A DNA stretch of 64,000 nt from Pseudomonadota bacterium (GCA_018261615.1 JAGTSE010000001.1:124001-188000); one strand, 5' to 3'. Shown: positions 27,084 to 39,632, counted from the first letter of the stretch. Notes: a model not told the origin generated them from the letters alone. Made by a program: numbers and translations.

Positions 27084-30000
27084 AACCACTGCTGAGACCC
27101 TTGATCCCCTGCGCTTGCCGCTTACCGGCGAGCGCCTGATTGAAGCCTCGGCGGGCACAGGCAAGACATTCACCATCGCCGCACTCTATTTGCGGCTGCT
27201 ATTAGGGCTGGGCGGCAATGCCGCCTTCCCGCGACCACTCAGCGTTGAAGAGCTGCTGGTGGTAACTTTCACTGAGGCCGCGACCGAAGAGCTGCGTGGC
27301 CGTATCCGTAGTAATATCCATGAGTTACGCATTGCCTGCCTGCGGGAAAGCAGCAGCAACCCCTTATATACCCGTTTGCTGGAGGAGATTGCCGATAAGC
27401 AGCAGGCGGCGTACTGGCTGATGCTGGCCGAGCGGCAAATGGATGAAGCGGCAGTCTTTACCATTCATGGTTTCTGCCAGCGCATGCTCAGCCTGAACGC
27501 GTTCGAATCTGGCATGCTGTTTGAACAGCAACTGGTGGAAGATGAATCTCTGCTGCGCTATCAGGCCTGCGCGGATTTCTGGCGGCGTCACTGCTACCCG
27601 CTGCCGCGTGAGATTGCTCAGGCGGTTCATGCATCGTGGAAAGGGCCGCAGGAACTGCTGAAGGCTATCGATCGCTACCTGCAGGGCGAAGCTCCGCAAA
27701 TTAAATCCCCACCATCGGCGGATGAAACACTGGTTTCCCGCCACCAGCGCATTATCGCCATGATTGATGCTATCAAGCAGCTGTGGAACGCCGCAGTTGC
27801 CGAAGTGGAGCCGGTGATTGAAGCCTCCGGCATCGATCGGCGCAAATTCAACCGCGGCAATCAGGCAAAGTATATTGAGCGTGTATCCGCCTGGGCGCAG
27901 GAGGAGACACGCAGCTATCTGCTGCCGGAGGCTCTGGAAAAGTTTGCTCAGTCTTTCCTTGCCGAACGCACCAAAGCGGATAGTGTGGTGCCGGAACATC
28001 CGCTTTTTGTCGCTATCGAGGAACTGCTGGCTCAGCCGCTAACGCTTGACGATCTGGTGCTGACCAGCGCAATGCGTGAAATCCGCGAGGCGGTGGCGAA
28101 AGAGAAGCGTCGTCGCGGCGAACTGGGTTTTGACGATATGCTGAGCCGTCTGGATAGCGCATTGCGCAGCCCGAACGGCGAAGCGCTGGCCGCTGCGATC
28201 CGCGGACGTTTCCCGGTGGCGATGATCGATGAATTTCAGGATACCGATCCGCAGCAGTACCGTATTTTCAGCCGTATCTGGCACGGGCAGCCAGAGTGCG
28301 GCCTGTTGTTGATTGGCGACCCGAAGCAGGCCATCTATGCGTTTCGCGGCGCCGACATTTTTACCTATATGAAAGCGCGCGACGAAGTTAGCGCTCGCTA
28401 TACCCTTGATACCAACTGGCGCTCGTCGCCGGGAATGATCGCCAGCGTTAACCGCCTGTTTATGCAGATGGAGGACGCTTTTATGTTTCGCCAGATCCCC
28501 TTCCTACCGGTTAAATCCGCCGCTAAAAATGCGGGTCTGCGCTTCACCTTCCGTGGAGAAATACAGCCAGCCATGAAAATGTGGCTGATGGAGGGCGAAG
28601 GTGTTGGCGTCGGCGATTACCAGGGTTTTATGGCGCAGCTCTGTGCCTCGCAGATCCGCGACTGGCTGAGAGCTGGTCAGCAGGGTGAAGCGCTGCTGTA
28701 CGAAGGTGAGGGCGAGTATGAGAAAGTGCGACCGGTCAGAGCCTCAGATATCACCGTGCTGGTGCGCAGTCGCCACGAAGCGTCGCTTATTCGCGATGCC
28801 CTGATGCTGCTGGATATTCCCTCCGTCTATCTCTCTAACCGTGACAGCGTGTTCGACACCCCGGAAGCGCAGGAGCTGTTGTGGCTGTTGCATGCGGTGT
28901 TGGCGCCGGAGCGGGAGAGCACGTTGCGTAGCGCGTTAGCTACCTCCATGCTGGGGCTGACCGCGCAGGATATTGAAGCGCTGAATCTCGACGAACAGGC
29001 GTGGGATGAGAAAGTTGAAGAGTTCTCTCACTACCGCGAGCTGTGGCAAAAACGCGGTGTAATGCCGATGTTGCGCACGTTGATGAGTGCGCGCAATGTG
29101 GCAGAGAATTTACTGGCAACGCCTGGCGGTGAGCGGCGGTTAACCGATATTCTGCATATCAGCGAGTTGTTACAGGAAGCCGGAACGCAGCTTGAAAGTG
29201 AGCATGCGCTTACTCGCTGGCTGGCGCAGCGCATCGCCGAACCGAATGCTAATGCCTCCAGCGAGCAGTTGCGTCTGGAGAGCGACAAACATCTGGTGCA
29301 GATTGTCACCATCCATAAATCGAAAGGCCTTGAGTACCCGCTGGTCTGGCTGCCGTTTATTGCGAATTTCCGCGTCCAGGATCAGGGTTTCTATCATGAC
29401 CGTGAATCGTTCGCGGCGATGCTTGATTTAAGCCATGGCGACGAGAGCGTCGAACTGGCGGAAACTGAGCGTCTGGCGGAAGATTTGCGCTTGCTCTATG
29501 TGGCATTAACGCGTTCGGTCTGGCATTGCAGCCTGGGGATTGCGCCGCTGATTCGCCGTCGCGGCGGCAAAATGGGCGAAACTGATTTCCATCAGAGCGC
29601 GCTTGGGCGGCTGATTCAGAAAGGTGAAGCGTTCGATGCTGCTGGTTTGCAGTATGCATTGCAGGCGCTGTGCAATGACGATATCGCCCTTTGCACACCG
29701 CCAGTTGCCGATAGCGCCCGCTGGCAACTACCGCAAATGGCGCTGCCCGTACTGAGTGCGCGGGAAGTGACGCGGAAAATTGCCGATGACTGGCGCGTGA
29801 CCAGCTATTCCGGCTTGCAGCAGCGTGCTCACGGTATCGCCCAGGATCTGCTGCCTCGTCTGGATATCGATGCGGCCGGTGAACGTGAGGTTGTGGCTGA
29901 ACCGATGCTGACGCCGCACCAGTTTCCGCGTGGCGCCGCGCCGGGAACCTTTTTGCACAGCCTGTTCGAAGATCTGGATTTTACCCAGCCAATCTCACCG

Positions 30001-30636
30001 CAATGGATGGCGGAAAGAGTACTGGCGGGGGGTTACGAAGAACACTGGGAGCCGGTACTGAACCGCTGGCTGGCGAGCGTGCTACATGCGCCGCTGGCCG
30101 GGACGGGCATTTCGCTGAGCCAGCTTACGGCGAAGGAGAAACAGGTTGAGATGGAGTTCTACTTGCCTGTGACGCAGACGATGAGCGCCCAGGCGCTGGA
30201 TGCACTAATCCGGCGCTACGATCCGCTGTCGGCAGGGTGCCCGCCGCTCGATTTCCGCGATGTGCGCGGCATGCTGAAAGGCTTTATCGATCTCGTCTTT
30301 CGCCACGATGGGCGCTACTACCTGCTGGATTACAAATCCAACTGGCTGGGCGAAAGCGCGGAGGCTTATACGCAGTCGGCAATGGCTGCGGCAATGCAGT
30401 CGCACCGCTACGACTTGCAGTATCAGTTATATAGTCTGGCGCTGCATCGTTACCTGCGCCACCGCATCGCGGATTACCGCTATGAACAGTATTTCGGCGG
30501 CGTGATCTACCTCTTTTTACGCGGCGTTGAGGCGCAAAACCCGCAGCAGGGTATCTTCACCACGCGTCCTGACGCGGCGCTGATCGAACAGATGGATGCG
30601 TTATTTGCCGGAGAGACGCAGGAGGCGACGCCATGA
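27076..30636 (+). CDS. recB: Exodeoxyribonuclease V subunit RecB
   Basis: RecB is the 3'-5' SF1 helicase and the nuclease of RecBCD. It has 1186 residues (1180 in E. coli). Walker A is [18 protein letters not shown] (about 23-40); the Walker B region is [18 protein letters not shown]; motif VI is LLYVALTRS. The C-terminal nuclease domain keeps [11 protein letters not shown] and [10 protein letters not shown], the metal-binding Asp and the Lys of the active site. It overlaps ptrA by 8 bp and recD by 4 bp, so translation is probably coupled. Confidence 0.97.
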   Translation: MSETTAETLDPLRLPLTGERLIEASAGTGKTFTIAALYLRLLLGLGGNAAFPRPLSVEELLVVTFTEAATEELRGRIRSNIHELRIACLRESSSNPLYTRLLEEIADKQQAAYWLMLAERQMDEAAVFTIHGFCQRMLSLNAFESGMLFEQQLVEDESLLRYQACADFWRRHCYPLPREIAQAVHASWKGPQELLKAIDRYLQGEAPQIKSPPSADETLVSRHQRIIAMIDAIKQLWNAAVAEVEPVIEASGIDRRKFNRGNQAKYIERVSAWAQEETRSYLLPEALEKFAQSFLAERTKADSVVPEHPLFVAIEELLAQPLTLDDLVLTSAMREIREAVAKEKRRRGELGFDDMLSRLDSALRSPNGEALAAAIRGRFPVAMIDEFQDTDPQQYRIFSRIWHGQPECGLLLIGDPKQAIYAFRGADIFTYMKARDEVSARYTLDTNWRSSPGMIASVNRLFMQMEDAFMFRQIPFLPVKSAAKNAGLRFTFRGEIQPAMKMWLMEGEGVGVGDYQGFMAQLCASQIRDWLRAGQQGEALLYEGEGEYEKVRPVRASDITVLVRSRHEASLIRDALMLLDIPSVYLSNRDSVFDTPEAQELLWLLHAVLAPERESTLRSALATSMLGLTAQDIEALNLDEQAWDEKVEEFSHYRELWQKRGVMPMLRTLMSARNVAENLLATPGGERRLTDILHISELLQEAGTQLESEHALTRWLAQRIAEPNANASSEQLRLESDKHLVQIVTIHKSKGLEYPLVWLPFIANFRVQDQGFYHDRESFAAMLDLSHGDESVELAETERLAEDLRLLYVALTRSVWHCSLGIAPLIRRRGGKMGETDFHQSALGRLIQKGEAFDAAGLQYALQALCNDDIALCTPPVADSARWQLPQMALPVLSAREVTRKIADDWRVTSYSGLQQRAHGIAQDLLPRLDIDAAGEREVVAEPMLTPHQFPRGAAPGTFLHSLFEDLDFTQPISPQWMAERVLAGGYEEHWEPVLNRWLASVLHAPLAGTGISLSQLTAKEKQVEMEFYLPVTQTMSAQALDALIRRYDPLSAGCPPLDFRDVRGMLKGFIDLVFRHDGRYYLLDYKSNWLGESAEAYTQSAMAAAMQSHRYDLQYQLYSLALHRYLRHRIADYRYEQYFGGVIYLFLRGVEAQNPQQGIFTTRPDAALIEQMDALFAGETQEATP

Positions 30637-32465
30637 GTATGACAACACGATTACGTGAAGCGGCGGAGCTGAAACTGTTGCGCCCGCTGGATGTGCAGTT
30701 CGCTCTGACCGTGGCAACGGAAGAGGAACCGGCGGTGATGCTGGCAGCGGCGCTGCTCAGCCACGACGCCGGTGAAGGACACGTCTGTTTACCGCTTTCA
30801 CGTTTGACGCCTGAAGCGTATGCCAGTGCAGGAGCGATCTTTAGCCCGCTTTTTGAGTTGGCCGGGAACCCAGGCGACTGGCGGCAAACGCTGCTGGCAT
30901 CGCGCGCAGTCAGCGACGGCGAAACGCCAGCGCCGCTGGTGTTGAGGGGGGATCGCCTCTACCTGAACCGCATGTGGCAAAATGAACGACAGGTGGCGGC
31001 ATTTTTTGCAGAACGGCAGAGCCAACCCGAGGTGGATGAAACCCGGCTGGCGCAGGTACTGGAGACATTTTTCCCGACAACGGGCGAAGTGAACTGGCAG
31101 AAAGTGGCGGCAGCCGTGGCGCTCACCCGGCGTATTTCGGTGATTTCCGGCGGGCCGGGAACCGGGAAAACCACCACCGTGGCAAAACTGCTTGCGGCAC
31201 TGGTACAGATGGTGGATAGCGGCAAATGCCGCATTTGTCTGGCCGCGCCGACCGGCAAAGCTGCCGCTCGGTTGACCGAGTCGCTGGGCAATGCGCTGCG
31301 TCAGTTGGATCTGACGGAACAACAGAAAGCGATGCTGCCGGACGAAGCCAGCACGCTGCACCGTCTGCTTGGCGCGCAGCCGGGAAGCCAGCGCCTGCGG
31401 CATCATGCGGATAACCCGCTGCATCTTGATGTGCTGGTGGTTGACGAGGCTTCAATGATCGATTTGCCGATGATGTCGCGGTTGATCGATGCGTTGCCGC
31501 CGCAGGCCCGGGTGATCTTTCTTGGCGATCGCGATCAACTGGCCTCGGTAGAGGCCGGAGCGGTGCTGGGTGATATCTGTGCGTGGGTGAATGCTGGCTA
31601 TACCCCGGAGCGCGCGGCGCAGCTCTCGCGTTTAACCGGCTCAACGGTTCCTGCCGGAGAAGGGCACTGCGCCAGCACGCTGCGTGACAGCCTGTGTTTG
31701 CTGCAAAAAAGCTATCGTTTTGGCAGTGATTCCGGCATTGGCCAACTGGCGGCGGCGGTCAACCGGGGCGATAAAAATGCCACCAGAGCGGTGTTCAGTC
31801 ATGGCTTTGGTGATATCGAGCGTAAGCCATTGCAGAGCGCAGAAGAGTATCAGGCGATGATCGACGACGCGCTCGCCGGCTATGGTCATTATCTGTCGCG
31901 GGTGCATGACAACGCCGCGCCGCAAGAGATTATCGCGGCGTTTAGCGAATACCAGTTGCTGTGCGCATTACGCGAGGGGCCATTTGGGGTGAGCGGGCTG
32001 AATGAGCGTCTGGAACTGGCTCTGCTGCGTAAACGGCAGATTTCACGCCCGGCGCATTCGCGCTGGTATCATGGCCGTCCGGTTATGATCTCACGTAATG
32101 ATTCGGCACTGGGCTTATTTAACGGTGATATCGGTATTGCACTGGAGCAGGGGCAGGGGATCCGCGTCTGGTTTCCGCTGCCGGATGGCAGCATCAAATC
32201 CGTGCAGCCCAGTCGCCTGCCGGAGCATGAAACGGCGTGGGCAATGACCGTGCATAAATCGCAGGGTTCGGAGTTCGATCATACGGCGCTGATCCTGCCG
32301 GGGCAGTTTGTACCGGTAGTCACGCGCGAGCTGGTTTACACTGCCATTACCCGTGCACGCAGGCGGCTGTCGCTCTATGCGGACGAGCGCATTCTGGCGC
32401 AGGCCATTGCTACCCGCACCGAGCGGCGCAGTGGGCTGGATGCGTTATTCAGCGAGGTAGAGTAA
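30633..32465 (+). CDS. recD: Exodeoxyribonuclease V subunit RecD
   Basis: RecD is the 5'-3' SF1 helicase of RecBCD and is needed for its nuclease activity. It has 610 residues (608 in E. coli). Walker A is [16 protein letters not shown] (about residues 170-185), with the DEAS motif [11 protein letters not shown] and the late [12 protein letters not shown]. The start lies in an ATGA overlap with recB; a second in-frame ATG follows two codons later. A GC-rich hairpin follows the stop. Confidence 0.97.
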   Translation: MSMTTRLREAAELKLLRPLDVQFALTVATEEEPAVMLAAALLSHDAGEGHVCLPLSRLTPEAYASAGAIFSPLFELAGNPGDWRQTLLASRAVSDGETPAPLVLRGDRLYLNRMWQNERQVAAFFAERQSQPEVDETRLAQVLETFFPTTGEVNWQKVAAAVALTRRISVISGGPGTGKTTTVAKLLAALVQMVDSGKCRICLAAPTGKAAARLTESLGNALRQLDLTEQQKAMLPDEASTLHRLLGAQPGSQRLRHHADNPLHLDVLVVDEASMIDLPMMSRLIDALPPQARVIFLGDRDQLASVEAGAVLGDICAWVNAGYTPERAAQLSRLTGSTVPAGEGHCASTLRDSLCLLQKSYRFGSDSGIGQLAAAVNRGDKNATRAVFSHGFGDIERKPLQSAEEYQAMIDDALAGYGHYLSRVHDNAAPQEIIAAFSEYQLLCALREGPFGVSGLNERLELALLRKRQISRPAHSRWYHGRPVMISRNDSALGLFNGDIGIALEQGQGIRVWFPLPDGSIKSVQPSRLPEHETAWAMTVHKSQGSEFDHTALILPGQFVPVVTRELVYTAITRARRRLSLYADERILAQAIATRTERRSGLDALFSEVE

Positions 32466-32466
32466 C

Positions 32467-32487
32467 GCCCCCGCAACGTGCGGGGGC
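32467..32487. terminator. Hairpin between convergent recD and argA
   Basis: GCCCCCGCA-ACG-TGCGGGGGC is a perfect 9-bp GC stem between the two stops. No T-run follows, so it may act as a bidirectional transcript end or 3' stabiliser rather than a classical terminator. Confidence 0.6.
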
Positions 32488-32493
32488 AAGCTT

Positions 32494-33825
32494 TCAGGTA
32501 AGGTCGGCCATCAGCACTTTGGAACGGCGCTGATAGTTGTACATCTGCTTTTTGGTTTCCGGCAGCGAATCAATATCCACCGGGGTAAAGCCGCGCTCCT
32601 GGAACCAGTGGATGCTACGGGTGGTCAGCACAAACAATTTGCTCAGGCCAATCTGTCTCGCTTGCGCGGCAATACGCTCCAGCAGGACTTCACCGCGTGA
32701 CGAGCTGCGATAGTCAGGGTGTACCGCCACGCAGGCCATCTCGCCGATTTTTTCTTCCGGGAAGGGATAAAGCGCCGCACAGGCAATGGTTAGATTATCG
32801 CGTTCGATAATGGTGAATTTGTCGATCTCCATCTCCAGTTGCTCGCGGGAGCGGCGCACCAGAATGCCCTGTTGTTCAAGCGGGCGGATAAGTTCGAGAA
32901 TGCCGCCAATATCGTTGATGGTTGCGCGGCGGATCTGCTCGGCGCTCTCCATCACAATCTGCGTACCGATACCGTCGCGCGAGAACAACTCCTGCAACAG
33001 TGCGCCGTCTTCCTGATAGCTGATCAAGTGGCTGCGCCGCACGCCGCTGCGACAGGCTTTGACCGCGCCGCGCAGGAAACGCACCGTGCCGGAGTGGTAA
33101 TCTCCTTGCGCTTCAAGCGCCTCGACGCGCACCTGCGCTTCATTCGGGAACAGTTCGGAAACAATATCGCCCTCGTCGTTCATTACCCCTTGCGACGAGC
33201 AGAAACCGATCATTTTTTCGGCTTTCAGCTTGATAGCTAGCTGGGTGGCGATCTCTTCGGAGGTGAGGTTAAAACTTTCGCCAGTAACTGACACCGCGAC
33301 CGGCCCCATCAGCACAATCGCACCGCTGTCGAGCTGGCGATGGATCGCTTCCTCATCAATACGGCGAATACGTCCGCTGTGGCAATAATCCACGCCATCA
33401 TCGACGCCCAGCGGCTGAGAAATAATAAAGTTGCCGCTGACCACGTTAATATGCGCGCCTTGCAATGGCGTATTGTTGAGGCTCATCGACAGCCGCGCGG
33501 TGATGTCGAGTTGCAACAGGCCTGCCGCCTGCTTAACCAGTTCAAGGGTTTTTGCATCTGTCACACGGGTGTGTTTGTGGTAAATCGGTTCATGATGATG
33601 TTCGGCAAGATTGGCGTCGATTTGCGGACGCGCGCCGTACACTACCACCAGCCGGATGCCGAGGCTGTGCAACAGGCCTATATCATTGACAATACTTGAA
33701 AAATTATCGTGCTCAATGGCTTCGCCGCCGAGCATAATGACAAATGTCTTTCCCCGATGGGCATTAATATAGGGAACAGAATGGCGGAATCCTTGTACCA
33801 GTTCGGTTCTGCGCTCTCTTACCAC
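32494..33825 (-). CDS. argA: N-acetylglutamate synthase ArgA
   Basis: ArgA makes N-acetyl-L-glutamate from glutamate and acetyl-CoA, the first and arginine-inhibited step of arginine synthesis. It has 443 residues, as in E. coli. The N-terminal amino-acid-kinase-like domain (about 1-280) binds arginine; the C-terminal GNAT domain has [20 protein letters not shown]. The start is GTG 33825. Two ARG boxes 3 bp apart lie just upstream, so ArgR repression is very likely. Confidence 0.97.
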   Translation of the reverse strand: MVRERRTELVQGFRHSVPYINAHRGKTFVIMLGGEAIEHDNFSSIVNDIGLLHSLGIRLVVVYGARPQIDANLAEHHHEPIYHKHTRVTDAKTLELVKQAAGLLQLDITARLSMSLNNTPLQGAHINVVSGNFIISQPLGVDDGVDYCHSGRIRRIDEEAIHRQLDSGAIVLMGPVAVSVTGESFNLTSEEIATQLAIKLKAEKMIGFCSSQGVMNDEGDIVSELFPNEAQVRVEALEAQGDYHSGTVRFLRGAVKACRSGVRRSHLISYQEDGALLQELFSRDGIGTQIVMESAEQIRRATINDIGGILELIRPLEQQGILVRRSREQLEMEIDKFTIIERDNLTIACAALYPFPEEKIGEMACVAVHPDYRSSSRGEVLLERIAAQARQIGLSKLFVLTTRSIHWFQERGFTPVDIDSLPETKKQMYNYQRRSKVLMADLT

Positions 33826-33836
33826 GGCCTGTCCTC

Positions 33837-33875
33837 AATGCATGATTATTCGTAAATTGTGTATTTTTATTCTTT
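33837..33875. promoter_or_regulatory. Tandem ARG boxes upstream of argA
   Basis: Two 18-bp boxes, 33837-33854 and 33858-33875, are separated by 3 bp, the usual ArgR hexamer spacing. Against the consensus WNTGAATWWWWATTCANW the first has three mismatches and the second two. They begin 12 bp upstream of the argA start codon. Confidence 0.75.
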
Positions 33876-34051
33876 TCTGCCGTCTGGTGCAAGTGCAAAT
33901 TTTGTCGTCATTCAATAAAGTTGCCCCGGCGAAGCCATTGGGCAGACATATGTTTACCCTTTAATGGATGACAGTTTATGCATCATTCGTTAAAGTTTTC
34001 GGTCAATTCTGACGAATAGCATTATTTAGCGAAAAATTGCTCGGGAGAGGC

Positions 34052-35305
34052 ATGTCGGGAAGTCAGTCATCGGTGAGCCGCCGCAGGTTATTAAAAGGGG
34101 CGGGAGCCATGTGGTTATTAAGCGTAAGCCAGATTGGTCTGGCAGCGGTAAGCCAGGTAGTGGCGGTGCGCGTCTGGCCGGCGTCTACCTATACGCGCGT
34201 GACGGTGGAATCTAACCATGTCATCAAATACAAGCAGTTCATGTTGAGTAACCCTGACCGGCTGGTGGTGGATCTCGAAGGCGTACACCTTAACTCCGTG
34301 CTGAAAGGCATGGGGACGCAGATTCGTGGCGACGATCCCTTTATCAAATCTGCGCGCGTTGGTCAGTTTGATCCGCAAACCGTGCGCATGGTGTTTGAGC
34401 TGAAACAGGATATTGCGCCGCAACTGTTCGCGCTGGCGCCGGTTGCTGGCTTCAAAGAGCGGCTGGTGATGGATCTCTATCCGGTGAATGCGAAAGATGT
34501 GCAGGATCCATTGCTGGCGCTACTGGAAGAGTACAACAAAGGCGATCTTGAACAGCAGATGCCGAAGCAAGATAGCGGCCCGCAGCCGGGGAAGGCGGGG
34601 CGCGATCGACCAATCGTTATTATGCTGGATCCCGGTCACGGTGGCGAAGATCCGGGGGCGATGGGGAAATACCGTACCCGCGAGAAAGACGTGGTGCTAC
34701 AAATCGCCCGCCGTCTGTACGCGCTGATCGAGAAAGAAGGAAATATGAAAGCCTACATGACGCGTAACGAGGATGTATTTATCCCGTTGAAAGTGCGCGT
34801 AGCCAAAGCGCAAAAACAACGTGCGGATCTGTTTGTGTCGATTCACGCCGATGCTTTCACCAGCCGTCAGCCGCGCGGTTCTTCAGTATTTGCTCTTTCC
34901 ACCAAAGGGGCGACCAGTACGGCGGCGAAATATCTGGCGAAGACGCAGAACGCTTCTGACCTTATTGGCGGCGTCAGTAAAAGTGGCGACCGTTATCTCG
35001 ATCACACCATGTTCGATATGGTGCAATCGCTGACCATCAATGACAGCCTGAAGTTCGGCAAAGCCGTGCTCAACAAGCTCGGCAACGTTAATAATCTGCA
35101 TAAAAATAAGGTGGAACAGGCCGGTTTTGCGGTGCTGAAAGCGCCGGATATTCCGTCGATTCTGGTCGAGACCGCATTTATCAGTAATGTGGAAGAGGAA
35201 CGTAAACTGAAGACGGCCAAATTCCAGCAGGAAGTGGCAGAGTCGATTTTGGCAGGGATTAAAGCCTACTTCTCCGATGGCGCAACGTTGGCCAGAAGGG
35301 GATAA
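34052..35305 (+). CDS. amiC: N-acetylmuramoyl-L-alanine amidase AmiC
   Basis: AmiC cleaves peptidoglycan stem peptides from MurNAc at the septum during daughter-cell separation and is activated by NlpD, encoded at 60000. It has 417 residues, as in E. coli. A Tat signal ([10 protein letters not shown]) precedes an AMIN targeting domain (about 35-150) and a zinc amidase domain with [18 protein letters not shown] and the catalytic [12 protein letters not shown] 34052 has a GGGAGAGG site; an ATG 15 bp upstream is rejected. Confidence 0.97.
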   Translation: MSGSQSSVSRRRLLKGAGAMWLLSVSQIGLAAVSQVVAVRVWPASTYTRVTVESNHVIKYKQFMLSNPDRLVVDLEGVHLNSVLKGMGTQIRGDDPFIKSARVGQFDPQTVRMVFELKQDIAPQLFALAPVAGFKERLVMDLYPVNAKDVQDPLLALLEEYNKGDLEQQMPKQDSGPQPGKAGRDRPIVIMLDPGHGGEDPGAMGKYRTREKDVVLQIARRLYALIEKEGNMKAYMTRNEDVFIPLKVRVAKAQKQRADLFVSIHADAFTSRQPRGSSVFALSTKGATSTAAKYLAKTQNASDLIGGVSKSGDRYLDHTMFDMVQSLTINDSLKFGKAVLNKLGNVNNLHKNKVEQAGFAVLKAPDIPSILVETAFISNVEEERKLKTAKFQQEVAESILAGIKAYFSDGATLARRG

Positions 35306-35310
35306 CAGGG

Positions 35311-35334
35311 TGGCGCTAAAAGGCGCCATTTTTT
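35311..35334 (+). terminator. Rho-independent terminator after amiC
   Basis: TGGCGC-TAAAAG-GCGCCA is followed by six T, 6 bp after the amiC stop. Confidence 0.85.
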
Positions 35335-35351
35335 ACGCACGGCAGAAACAA

Positions 35352-35376
35352 AAAAACACCCGTTAAGGTGTTTATT
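35352..35376 (-). terminator. Terminator of the initiator tRNA operon
   Basis: On the minus strand AAACACC-TTAACG-GGTGTTT is followed by a T-run. It lies 5 bp beyond the 3' end of the second tRNA gene. Confidence 0.85.
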
Positions 35377-35380
35377 GTGT

Positions 35381-35457
<77 letters not shown>

Positions 35458-35507
35458 TCCGTCTGTTTACACTTCCATCATGTAAACTTTTTTCTTCACA
35501 TTTTAAT

Positions 35508-35584
<77 letters not shown>

Positions 35585-35597
35585 TCCGTGGATGCGC

Positions 35598-35625
35598 ACT
35601 ATACTCTGCAAACTTATTGATGCAA
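35598..35625 (-). promoter_or_regulatory. Promoter of the initiator tRNA operon
   Basis: On the minus strand TTGCAT (35620-35625) and TATAGT (35598-35603) are 16 bp apart, followed by a GC-rich discriminator, GCGC. Such discriminators are typical of stringently controlled stable-RNA promoters. Confidence 0.7.
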
Positions 35626-35789
35626 CCTTTTTTTGACTGATTCGACGAATTACCGGGATTATGTGTAAAAAAAATACAATCGGATTATTTTTTATGCGAA
35701 ATTAGCGATGGGTTGTGCTGACTCATTTCTTTAGTGAATTGGGTTTGTTATCTTCACCCCGCTGCATGTTAATCAGAAGACGAGATATA

Positions 35790-36896
35790 ATGAAAGGACG
35801 TTGGGCTAAGTTTGTACTCACAGGCGCCATGGTCGCAATCCTTGCCGCTTGCTCCTCCAAACCGACCGATCGCGGTCAACAGTATAAAGACGGAAAGTTT
35901 TCCCAGCCTTTTTCCCTGGTCAATCAACCTGACGCCGTCGGGGCGCCAATCAACGCCGGAGACTTCTCCGAGCAGGTTAATCAAATTCGTTCCGCCTCTC
36001 CACGCCTCTATAGCAACCAGAGCGGCCTTTACAATGCGATTCAGTCCTGGCTGATGTCGGGCGGCGATACTCGCACTCTGCGTCAGTACGGCCTTGATGC
36101 GTGGCAGATGGAAGGAACGGATAACTACGGAAACGTGCAATTTACCGGGTACTACACGCCGGTAGTGCAAGCGCGTCATACGCGTCAGGGCGAGTTCCAG
36201 TACCCGATTTATCGTATGCCGCCCAAACGCGGCCGTTTACCATCGCGCGCGGAAATCTATGCCGGCGCGCTCAGCGACAACTATGTGCTGGCGTACAGCA
36301 ACTCGCTGATGGATAACTTTATTATGGATGTACAGGGCAGCGGCTATATCGATTTTGGCGATGGCAGCCCGCTTAACTTCTTCAGTTATGCCGGGAAAAA
36401 TGGCCATGCTTACCGCAGTATCGGCAAAGTGCTGATCGATCGCGGCGAAGTGAAGAAAGAAGATATGTCGATGCAGGCCATCCGCGAATGGGGTGACAAA
36501 CACAGTGAAGCGGAAGTGCGTGCGCTGCTGGAAGAGAATGCGTCGTTTGTCTTCTTTAAACCGCAATCCTGGGCGCCGGTGAAAGGTGCCAGCGCGGTAC
36601 CGCTGATTGGACGCGCTTCTGTCGCTTCCGATCGCAGTATTATTCCGCCAGGTACCACACTGCTGGCGGAAGTGCCGCAACTGGACAATAAAGGCAAATT
36701 CAACGGTCAGTATGAGCTGCGTCTGATGGTGGCGCTGGATGTCGGCGGCGCGATCAAAGGCCAGCACTTCGATATCTATCAGGGCATTGGCCCGGATGCC
36801 GGTCACCGCGCAGGCTGGTATAACCATTATGGCCGGGTCTGGGTGCTGAAAAACGCCCCGGGCGCGGGCACCAGCGGCGGCATGTTCAGCGGCTGA
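35790..36896 (+). CDS. mltA: Membrane-bound lytic murein transglycosylase A
   Basis: MltA is an outer-membrane lipoprotein that cleaves peptidoglycan glycan strands to 1,6-anhydro products. It has 368 residues (365 in E. coli). The lipobox is LAAC, with Cys20. The double-psi barrel domain contains VQFTGYYTPVVQARH, SGYIDFGDG and the 3D-type LDVGGAIKG, with the catalytic Asp near residue 308. ATG 35790 gives a normal signal peptide, MKGRWAKFVLTGAMVAILAAC. The C-terminus GAGTSGGMFSG is three residues longer than in E. coli. Confidence 0.96.
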   Translation: MKGRWAKFVLTGAMVAILAACSSKPTDRGQQYKDGKFSQPFSLVNQPDAVGAPINAGDFSEQVNQIRSASPRLYSNQSGLYNAIQSWLMSGGDTRTLRQYGLDAWQMEGTDNYGNVQFTGYYTPVVQARHTRQGEFQYPIYRMPPKRGRLPSRAEIYAGALSDNYVLAYSNSLMDNFIMDVQGSGYIDFGDGSPLNFFSYAGKNGHAYRSIGKVLIDRGEVKKEDMSMQAIREWGDKHSEAEVRALLEENASFVFFKPQSWAPVKGASAVPLIGRASVASDRSIIPPGTTLLAEVPQLDNKGKFNGQYELRLMVALDVGGAIKGQHFDIYQGIGPDAGHRAGWYNHYGRVWVLKNAPGAGTSGGMFSG

Positions 36897-36913
36897 GTAT
36901 GATACACTCTGCG

Positions 36914-36943
36914 ACCCTCTTTCCTCTGCGGAAGAGGGTTTTC
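36914..36943 (+). terminator. Rho-independent terminator after mltA
   Basis: CCCTCTT-T-CC and GGAAGAGGG form a stem with one bulge and a short loop, followed by TTTTCTG. It lies 17 bp after the mltA stop. Confidence 0.8.
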
Positions 36944-36965
36944 TGTTTTCTTTGAGGTCTGTTTT

Positions 36966-37778
36966 ATGTCAGCAGTAATCAGCGATGCCTGGCGTCAGCG
37001 TTTTGGCGGCACGGCGCGTTTATATGGCGAGAAAGCGTTGCAGTGGTTTGCCGATGCACATATCTGCGTGGTCGGCATCGGCGGCGTGGGTTCCTGGGCG
37101 GCTGAAGCGCTGGCGCGAACGGGCATCGGCGCGATCACGCTGATTGATATGGACGACGTTTGCGTGACCAACACCAACCGACAGATCCACGCCCTGCGCG
37201 ATAACGTCGGCCAGGCAAAAGCTGAGGTGATGGCGGATCGCATTCGTCAGATCAACCCGGAGTGCCGGGTGACGGTGGTGGATGATTTTGTGACTGCTGA
37301 CAATGTTGCGCAACTGATGAGCCAGGGCTATAGCTATGTGATCGATGCGATCGACAGCGTACGTCCGAAAGCGGCGCTAATCGCATACTGCCGTCGCAAT
37401 AAGATCCCGCTGGTAACCACGGGCGGAGCCGGCGGGCAGATCGATCCGACGCAGATCCAGGTCAGCGATCTGGCGAAAACGATTCAGGATCCGCTGGCGG
37501 CAAAATTGCGCGAGCGGTTGAAAAGCGATTTTGGCGTGGTGAAGAACAGCAAAGGGAAGCTCGGCGTGGACTGTGTATTCTCCACTGAAGCGCTGGTTTA
37601 TCCGCAGGCGGACGGTTCAGTCTGTGCAATGAAAAGCACGGCGGAAGGGCCGAAACGTATGGATTGCGCAGCCGGTTTTGGTGCTGCAACGATGGTGACC
37701 GCGACCTTTGGTTTTATCGCGGTCTCCCATGCGCTGAAAAAACTGATGGCGAAAGTGGCCCGTCAGACCAGCGCCTGA
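36966..37778 (+). CDS. tcdA: tRNA threonylcarbamoyladenosine dehydratase TcdA
   Basis: TcdA (CsdL, YgdL) is an E1-like ATP-dependent dehydratase that cyclises t6A to ct6A at position 37 of ANN-decoding tRNAs. It has 270 residues (268 in E. coli). The nucleotide-binding loop is [19 protein letters not shown] (about 35-53), with [11 protein letters not shown] further on. It receives help from the CsdA-CsdE sulfur-transfer system encoded next to it on the opposite strand, and its 3' end overlaps csdE by 16 bp. Confidence 0.96.
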   Translation: MSAVISDAWRQRFGGTARLYGEKALQWFADAHICVVGIGGVGSWAAEALARTGIGAITLIDMDDVCVTNTNRQIHALRDNVGQAKAEVMADRIRQINPECRVTVVDDFVTADNVAQLMSQGYSYVIDAIDSVRPKAALIAYCRRNKIPLVTTGGAGGQIDPTQIQVSDLAKTIQDPLAAKLRERLKSDFGVVKNSKGKLGVDCVFSTEALVYPQADGSVCAMKSTAEGPKRMDCAAGFGAATMVTATFGFIAVSHALKKLMAKVARQTSA

Positions 37779-38212
37779 CGCGCCGCATCCTGCACGGCGG
37801 CGGCCAGCGCCGCCAGCCCCTGGCTACGCGACGCGCTCAACTGGGCGCGTAAACCCAGTTCATCGAACAGCGCCAGTGGATCGTGGTGAATGAGATCATC
37901 CGGGCGCTTGCCTTCTACCGCCGTCAACAGCACGGCCAGCAATCCGCGTACAATCCGGCCTTCGCTCTCGCCGAAGAAATGCATCGTTCCCTCCGCGCTC
38001 AGTGTTGAACCGAGCCAGACGCGATTTTCGCAGCCGGGAATTTCCCGCGCCTGCGCTTTCAGCGCTTCCGATGCTGCAGGCAGTTGCTTACCGAGCATGA
38101 TCAACTGACGGTACTTATCTTCCCATTGGTTCAGTACGCCAAACGTCTGGCGCAGCATCTCTTCGGTAACGGTTGTGCCGAACGGGTGTCCGGCGAAAGT
38201 CGGGCTTGTCAT
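37763..38212 (-). CDS. csdE: Cysteine desulfuration sulfur acceptor CsdE
   Basis: CsdE is a SufE-like acceptor that takes persulfide sulfur from CsdA. It has 149 residues (147 in E. coli). The acceptor cysteine lies in [11 protein letters not shown]. The start overlaps the csdA stop by 1 bp, so the pair is co-translated, and the tail converges on and overlaps tcdA. Confidence 0.95.
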   Translation of the reverse strand: MTSPTFAGHPFGTTVTEEMLRQTFGVLNQWEDKYRQLIMLGKQLPAASEALKAQAREIPGCENRVWLGSTLSAEGTMHFFGESEGRIVRGLLAVLLTAVEGKRPDDLIHHDPLALFDELGLRAQLSASRSQGLAALAAAVQDAARQALV

Positions 38213-39417
38213 TAATCCACCAATATTTCCAGGGCGCGATCCACAGCCTGCACCAACGCGCCTACATCCTGTTGCGTATTATAGGGTGCAAATGAAGCGC
38301 GTAGGGTGCCGCTGACGCCAAGTGCGGCCAGCAGCGGCTGAGCGCAGTGCTGACCGGCGCGCAGCGCGATACCGTAGCCCGCAAGCAATGTCACCATATC
38401 GCTGTGATGTACGCCGTCAAAATCGAAAGCCAGCAGGCTTGAGTCCTGGCAGCGAAAGGAGCGGAAACCCGGACGTTTAGCCAGTTGATCTTCCGCCAGC
38501 GTCGCCAGCCCGCGGCTGTAGCTCTCCGCCTGGGCGATATCCAGCGTTTTCAGCCACTCCAGCGCCGCACTGAGACCAATAACGCCCGCCACGTTTGGCG
38601 TGCCGGCTTCCAGCTTGTACGGCACTGGCTGAGTGGTGAAGCCATCAAATGTTACTTCGTTGATCATCTTGCCGCCGCCCAGCCACGGTGTCATCCCATC
38701 CAGCAATTCCGCTTTACCATACAGCGCGCCGATACCATTGGGGCCATAGAGTTTGTGGCCGGAAAATGCATAGAAATCGATATCCAGCTGTTGCACGTTA
38801 GCCGGGAAATGCACGACGCCCTGCGCGCCATCAACCATCACCACCATGTCTGCCGCATGCGCCAGCGTAATCGCCCGCAGCAGATCCGGACAACCTCCGG
38901 TGACATTGGACATTTGCCCCAGCGCCAGGATGCGGCTGCGCGAGGTGATAAGCGACGGCAGGTGGTTGATATCCGGTAGGTGATCGGCACCGAGCGGCAG
39001 TTTCACCACCCGCGCGCCCGTTTGTTGTGCCACCATCAGCCACGGCACCAGGTTGGCGTGATGTTCTGCCTCGCTGACAATGATCTCATCGCCCGCTTGC
39101 AGACGCGGGCGCGCATAGCACTGGGCGACCATATTGATGGCTTCGGTAGTGCCATGTGTCCAGACGATGTTTTTGCCGGAGGGCGCATTGAGCAGTGCGG
39201 CGACCTGATCACGCGCGGCTTCGTAGCGTGCGGTTAACTGTTGCGCCTGGGCAAACTGGCTGCGGTGCACATTACCGGCGCTGAGGCTGTAAAACTGTTG
39301 TGTGGCATCGATTACCGCTTGCGGTTTCAGGGCGGTAGCGGCGCTATCCAGATAGACTCCAGCGTCGGCCAGCGCCGGGAACTGCGCGCGAAATTGCGAT
39401 GGGTTAAATGCGTTCAT
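38212..39417 (-). CDS. csdA: Cysteine desulfurase CsdA
   Basis: CsdA is a PLP-dependent group II desulfurase (cysteine to alanine plus persulfide). It has 401 residues, as in E. coli. The PLP lysine lies in [11 protein letters not shown] and the catalytic cysteine in [12 protein letters not shown] (near 358). ATG 39417 follows GAGGAAT; the open frame reaches 23 codons further upstream without homology. It forms an operon with csdE and works with TcdA. Confidence 0.96.
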   Translation of the reverse strand: MNAFNPSQFRAQFPALADAGVYLDSAATALKPQAVIDATQQFYSLSAGNVHRSQFAQAQQLTARYEAARDQVAALLNAPSGKNIVWTHGTTEAINMVAQCYARPRLQAGDEIIVSEAEHHANLVPWLMVAQQTGARVVKLPLGADHLPDINHLPSLITSRSRILALGQMSNVTGGCPDLLRAITLAHAADMVVMVDGAQGVVHFPANVQQLDIDFYAFSGHKLYGPNGIGALYGKAELLDGMTPWLGGGKMINEVTFDGFTTQPVPYKLEAGTPNVAGVIGLSAALEWLKTLDIAQAESYSRGLATLAEDQLAKRPGFRSFRCQDSSLLAFDFDGVHHSDMVTLLAGYGIALRAGQHCAQPLLAALGVSGTLRASFAPYNTQQDVGALVQAVDRALEILVD

Positions 39418-39632
39418 GCGATTCCTCGTATCAATAGCGCGATCGTCGCGCAATTTTTCTGTCGGAGCAAGAACGTTGCGCTCCATCGGAATTGTCTGTT
39501 TGTCCTGATAGGGGGGGCAAGCAGGTTATGCTAAATAGTTTTATGTAAATTCTTAATATTCTTTCACTAAGCGTTTTTCGCAGCATTAATTGCCAGAAGG
39601 AGAAGAAGACTGCCGCAATTATTTCCGCATGT